Assembly (NCBI GenBank): GCA_029259725.1
Contig: JAJDER010000079.1
Span: forward strand, 1-42,354
From: Planctomycetota bacterium
Lineage (GTDB): Bacteria; Planctomycetota; B15-G4
DNA length: 42,354 nucleotides
Direction of reading: 5' to 3'
Part shown: in pieces, positions 40,848 through 42,354 of the stretch
Layout of the letters: every line of letters begins with the position of its first letter
Position numbering within the stretch: position 1 is the stretch's first letter
The notes under the pieces: model-generated
Database searches by the model: none
The model's input: the letters and a program-made list of their open reading frames with translations, nothing else
Told to the model about the DNA's origin: nothing
Position numbers and translations under genes: made by a program

Positions 40848-42221
40848 ATGGCCGACGAGACGTCCAGAGACGGCCGGCCGACGGCCCAGCGCGGGCCGGG
40901 TGGCGTCGCCGTGCATCATCCGGCACTGCTGCCGCTGCTGCGCGAGACCACCACGCAGGCAGACCTCGACGTGCTGGAAGCGCAGCTGCGTGGCTGGGGC
41001 GTCTTCGACTTCCCGCAGCTCGAGACCGGCCTCTACTCAGCCGTGGTCGGCGACGGCGCAGACGAGACCGGCTACCGCTCCACGTGGCTGCGCGACACGG
41101 TGCACGTGGCCAACGTGCGCTGGGACCTGGGCGAGACCGGGTCGGTCGCCGCGACCTGCGCGGGGTTGCTGCGTTGGCTGCAGGTCCAGGCCCCGCGCTT
41201 CGAGGCCTGTCTCTCCGGCGAGGCCGAACTCGCCGACCCGATGCAACGCCCCCACGTACGCTTCGACGGGGAGCGCATGGTGGAGCTCGACGCGTGGTGG
41301 CCCCACGCGCAGAACGACGCCCTCGGGATCACGCTGTGGTTGCTGTGTCGAGCGGTGCTCAGTCGATTGGCCGAGCCGTCGCCCGAGCTGGCCGACGTGC
41401 TGGCGCGGTTCCCGCTCTTCTTCGAGGCCGTCGACTACTGCCACGACGCCGAGAGCGGTCACTGGGAGGAGACGCCGAAGCGGAACGCGTCGAGCGTCGG
41501 AGCCGTCGTCGCCGGACTGCGTTCGCTGCGTGGACTCCTGCGGGCGGACGTCGCCCGCCCCCTGTTGGAACGTCTCGCAGCACGTGGTGTCGACGACGCC
41601 CGGCTCGCCGGCTTGCTCGGCGCGGGGAGGCGGCGCCTGGCGGAGAGCCTGCCGCTGGAGTCCACCGGCAACGCGGATCCGCGGCTCGACCGTGCGGCCG
41701 ATGCGGCCTGCCTGTTCCTCGTGCACCCGCTCTGGGTCGCGGAGCCGAGTCAGGCCGGACGCATCGTGGGCCTCGTGCGCGAGCACCTCATGGGCCGCCA
41801 CGGGATCCGGCGCTACGTCGGTGACAGCTACTGGAGCGCGGACTACAAGCGCCGCTTCACGGTCGAGGAGCGCAGCGGGTCGTTCGAAGGCGACCTGACC
41901 GAGCGCGACTCGGCCCTGGTCCCGGGCAGCGAAGCGCAGTGGTGCCTGTTCGACCCGGTGCTCTCCTGCATCCACGGCCGGCGCGCCCAGGCCACGGGCT
42001 CGGCGGCGGACCTGCTCGCGCAGCGGCTCCACTTCCACCGCGCCCTGGGGCAGATCACCGGCCCCGACGGCGCGTTCCCCGAGGGCCTCTGCCCCGAGGC
42101 GTACGTCATGCCCGACAGTGCCACGCCCGGGCACTGGGAACCCAATGACGACACGCCGCTGATGTGGACCCAGGCCATGCTGGTCGCGGCCTTCCAGGCG
42201 ATGCGCGCGACCGCGCCTTGA
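40848..42221 (+). CDS. GH15-like / phosphorylase-kinase-alpha-like protein
   Basis: A 457-residue protein without signal peptide that looks like the (alpha/alpha)6 barrel of glycoside hydrolase family 15 and the phosphorylase-kinase alpha subunit. TGYRSTWLRDTVHVANVRWD recalls the family's early WxRD substrate block. GHWEETPKRNASSVGAVVAG carries a candidate acidic residue. The end EPNDDTPLMWTQAMLVAAF matches the typical P-L-x-W-x-x-A closing helix. A glucoamylase or trehalase-like activity is possible, but catalytic glutamates are not certain. A GGGAGG site precedes the ATG at 40848. It follows the cyclodeaminase-like gene closely and ends just before the 11-bp repeat array. Confidence 0.65.
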   Translation: MADETSRDGRPTAQRGPGGVAVHHPALLPLLRETTTQADLDVLEAQLRGWGVFDFPQLETGLYSAVVGDGADETGYRSTWLRDTVHVANVRWDLGETGSVAATCAGLLRWLQVQAPRFEACLSGEAELADPMQRPHVRFDGERMVELDAWWPHAQNDALGITLWLLCRAVLSRLAEPSPELADVLARFPLFFEAVDYCHDAESGHWEETPKRNASSVGAVVAGLRSLRGLLRADVARPLLERLAARGVDDARLAGLLGAGRRRLAESLPLESTGNADPRLDRAADAACLFLVHPLWVAEPSQAGRIVGLVREHLMGRHGIRRYVGDSYWSADYKRRFTVEERSGSFEGDLTERDSALVPGSEAQWCLFDPVLSCIHGRRAQATGSAADLLAQRLHFHRALGQITGPDGAFPEGLCPEAYVMPDSATPGHWEPNDDTPLMWTQAMLVAAFQAMRATAP

Positions 42222-42222
42222 C

Positions 42223-42354
42223 GGCGCGACGACGGCGCGACGACGGTGCGACGACGGTGCGACGACGGTGCGACGACGGTGCGACGACGGTGCGACGACG
42301 GTGCGACGACGGTGCGACGACGGTGCGACGACGGTGCGACGACGGTGCGACGAC
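42223..42354. repeat. Tandem 11-bp repeat array, 12 units
   Basis: Beginning one base after the stop codon at 42221, the sequence consists of exactly twelve 11-bp units up to the window end. The first two are GGCGCGACGAC and the next ten are GGTGCGACGAC, without a single error. The array probably continues beyond the window. The unit length is not a multiple of three, so all three frames are used in turn. Confidence 0.95.

Noticed and set aside
42223-42354. CRISPR array
   Set aside because: The units are 11 bp, contiguous and without unique spacers.

Overview
The window is very GC-rich (about 70% by eye) and gene-dense, with many 1-38 nt gene overlaps. The gene content suggests a Gram-negative-type bacterium, most likely a member of Planctomycetota or a related lineage. 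Supporting signs are ADP-heptose synthesis (HldE), a transmembrane Ser/Thr kinase, an exported TPR-CHAT protein, anchored proteins built of carboxypeptidase-regulatory-like repeats, HEAT-repeat lipoproteins and a near-perfect sigma-54 promoter. The phylum is an inference from gene content; no rRNA is present.

Layout. 1-158 holds a large perfect inverted repeat and no gene. 159-1601 (-) is a HEAT-repeat lipoprotein, divergent from a Trm112-like protein and yidC. 3901-7722 (+) is a polysaccharide cassette (SGNH hydrolase, GT2, sugar nucleotidyltransferase, epimerase) that lies between yidC and mnmE, genes that are often near neighbours elsewhere. 9175-12398 is a membrane Ser/Thr kinase coupled by a TGATG overlap to a solute-binding lipoprotein. 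12644-18946 is nrdR, a degenerate ATP-cone/NrdD-like protein and smc, each overlapping the next. 18947-19510 has no gene but several strong stem-loops, probably a structured RNA or leader. 19511-22382 is a deoxyhypusine-synthase-like protein, hldE and a DUF2007 membrane protein. A truncated zinc-ribbon gene (22486) meets the 3' end of a secreted M61-like peptidase (-). Next come two tandem 229-residue paralogues of unknown family, facing a secreted TPR-CHAT protein (-). Then follow a small anchored protein (-), an RlmI-like methyltransferase, an isoaspartyl peptidase, a TrmH-family methyltransferase, a MutT-type Nudix protein, a 674-residue repeat protein (-), an RluA-type pseudouridine synthase (-), an msrP pseudogene (-), clpB (-), a cyclodeaminase-like protein and a GH15-like protein. 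The window ends in exactly twelve copies of an 11-bp repeat.

How the genes fit together. Much of the window is housekeeping: membrane insertion, tRNA and rRNA modification, chromosome condensation, dNTP regulation, chaperone and nucleotide-pool cleaning. The sugar cassette and HldE point to envelope polysaccharide/LPS. The least explained parts are the tandem 229-residue paralogues beside the CHAT protein, the stem-loop region at 19.1-19.3 kb, the NrdD-like protein beside nrdR, and the sigma-54 site before clpB. Two genes are visibly decaying: the zinc-ribbon protein and msrP.
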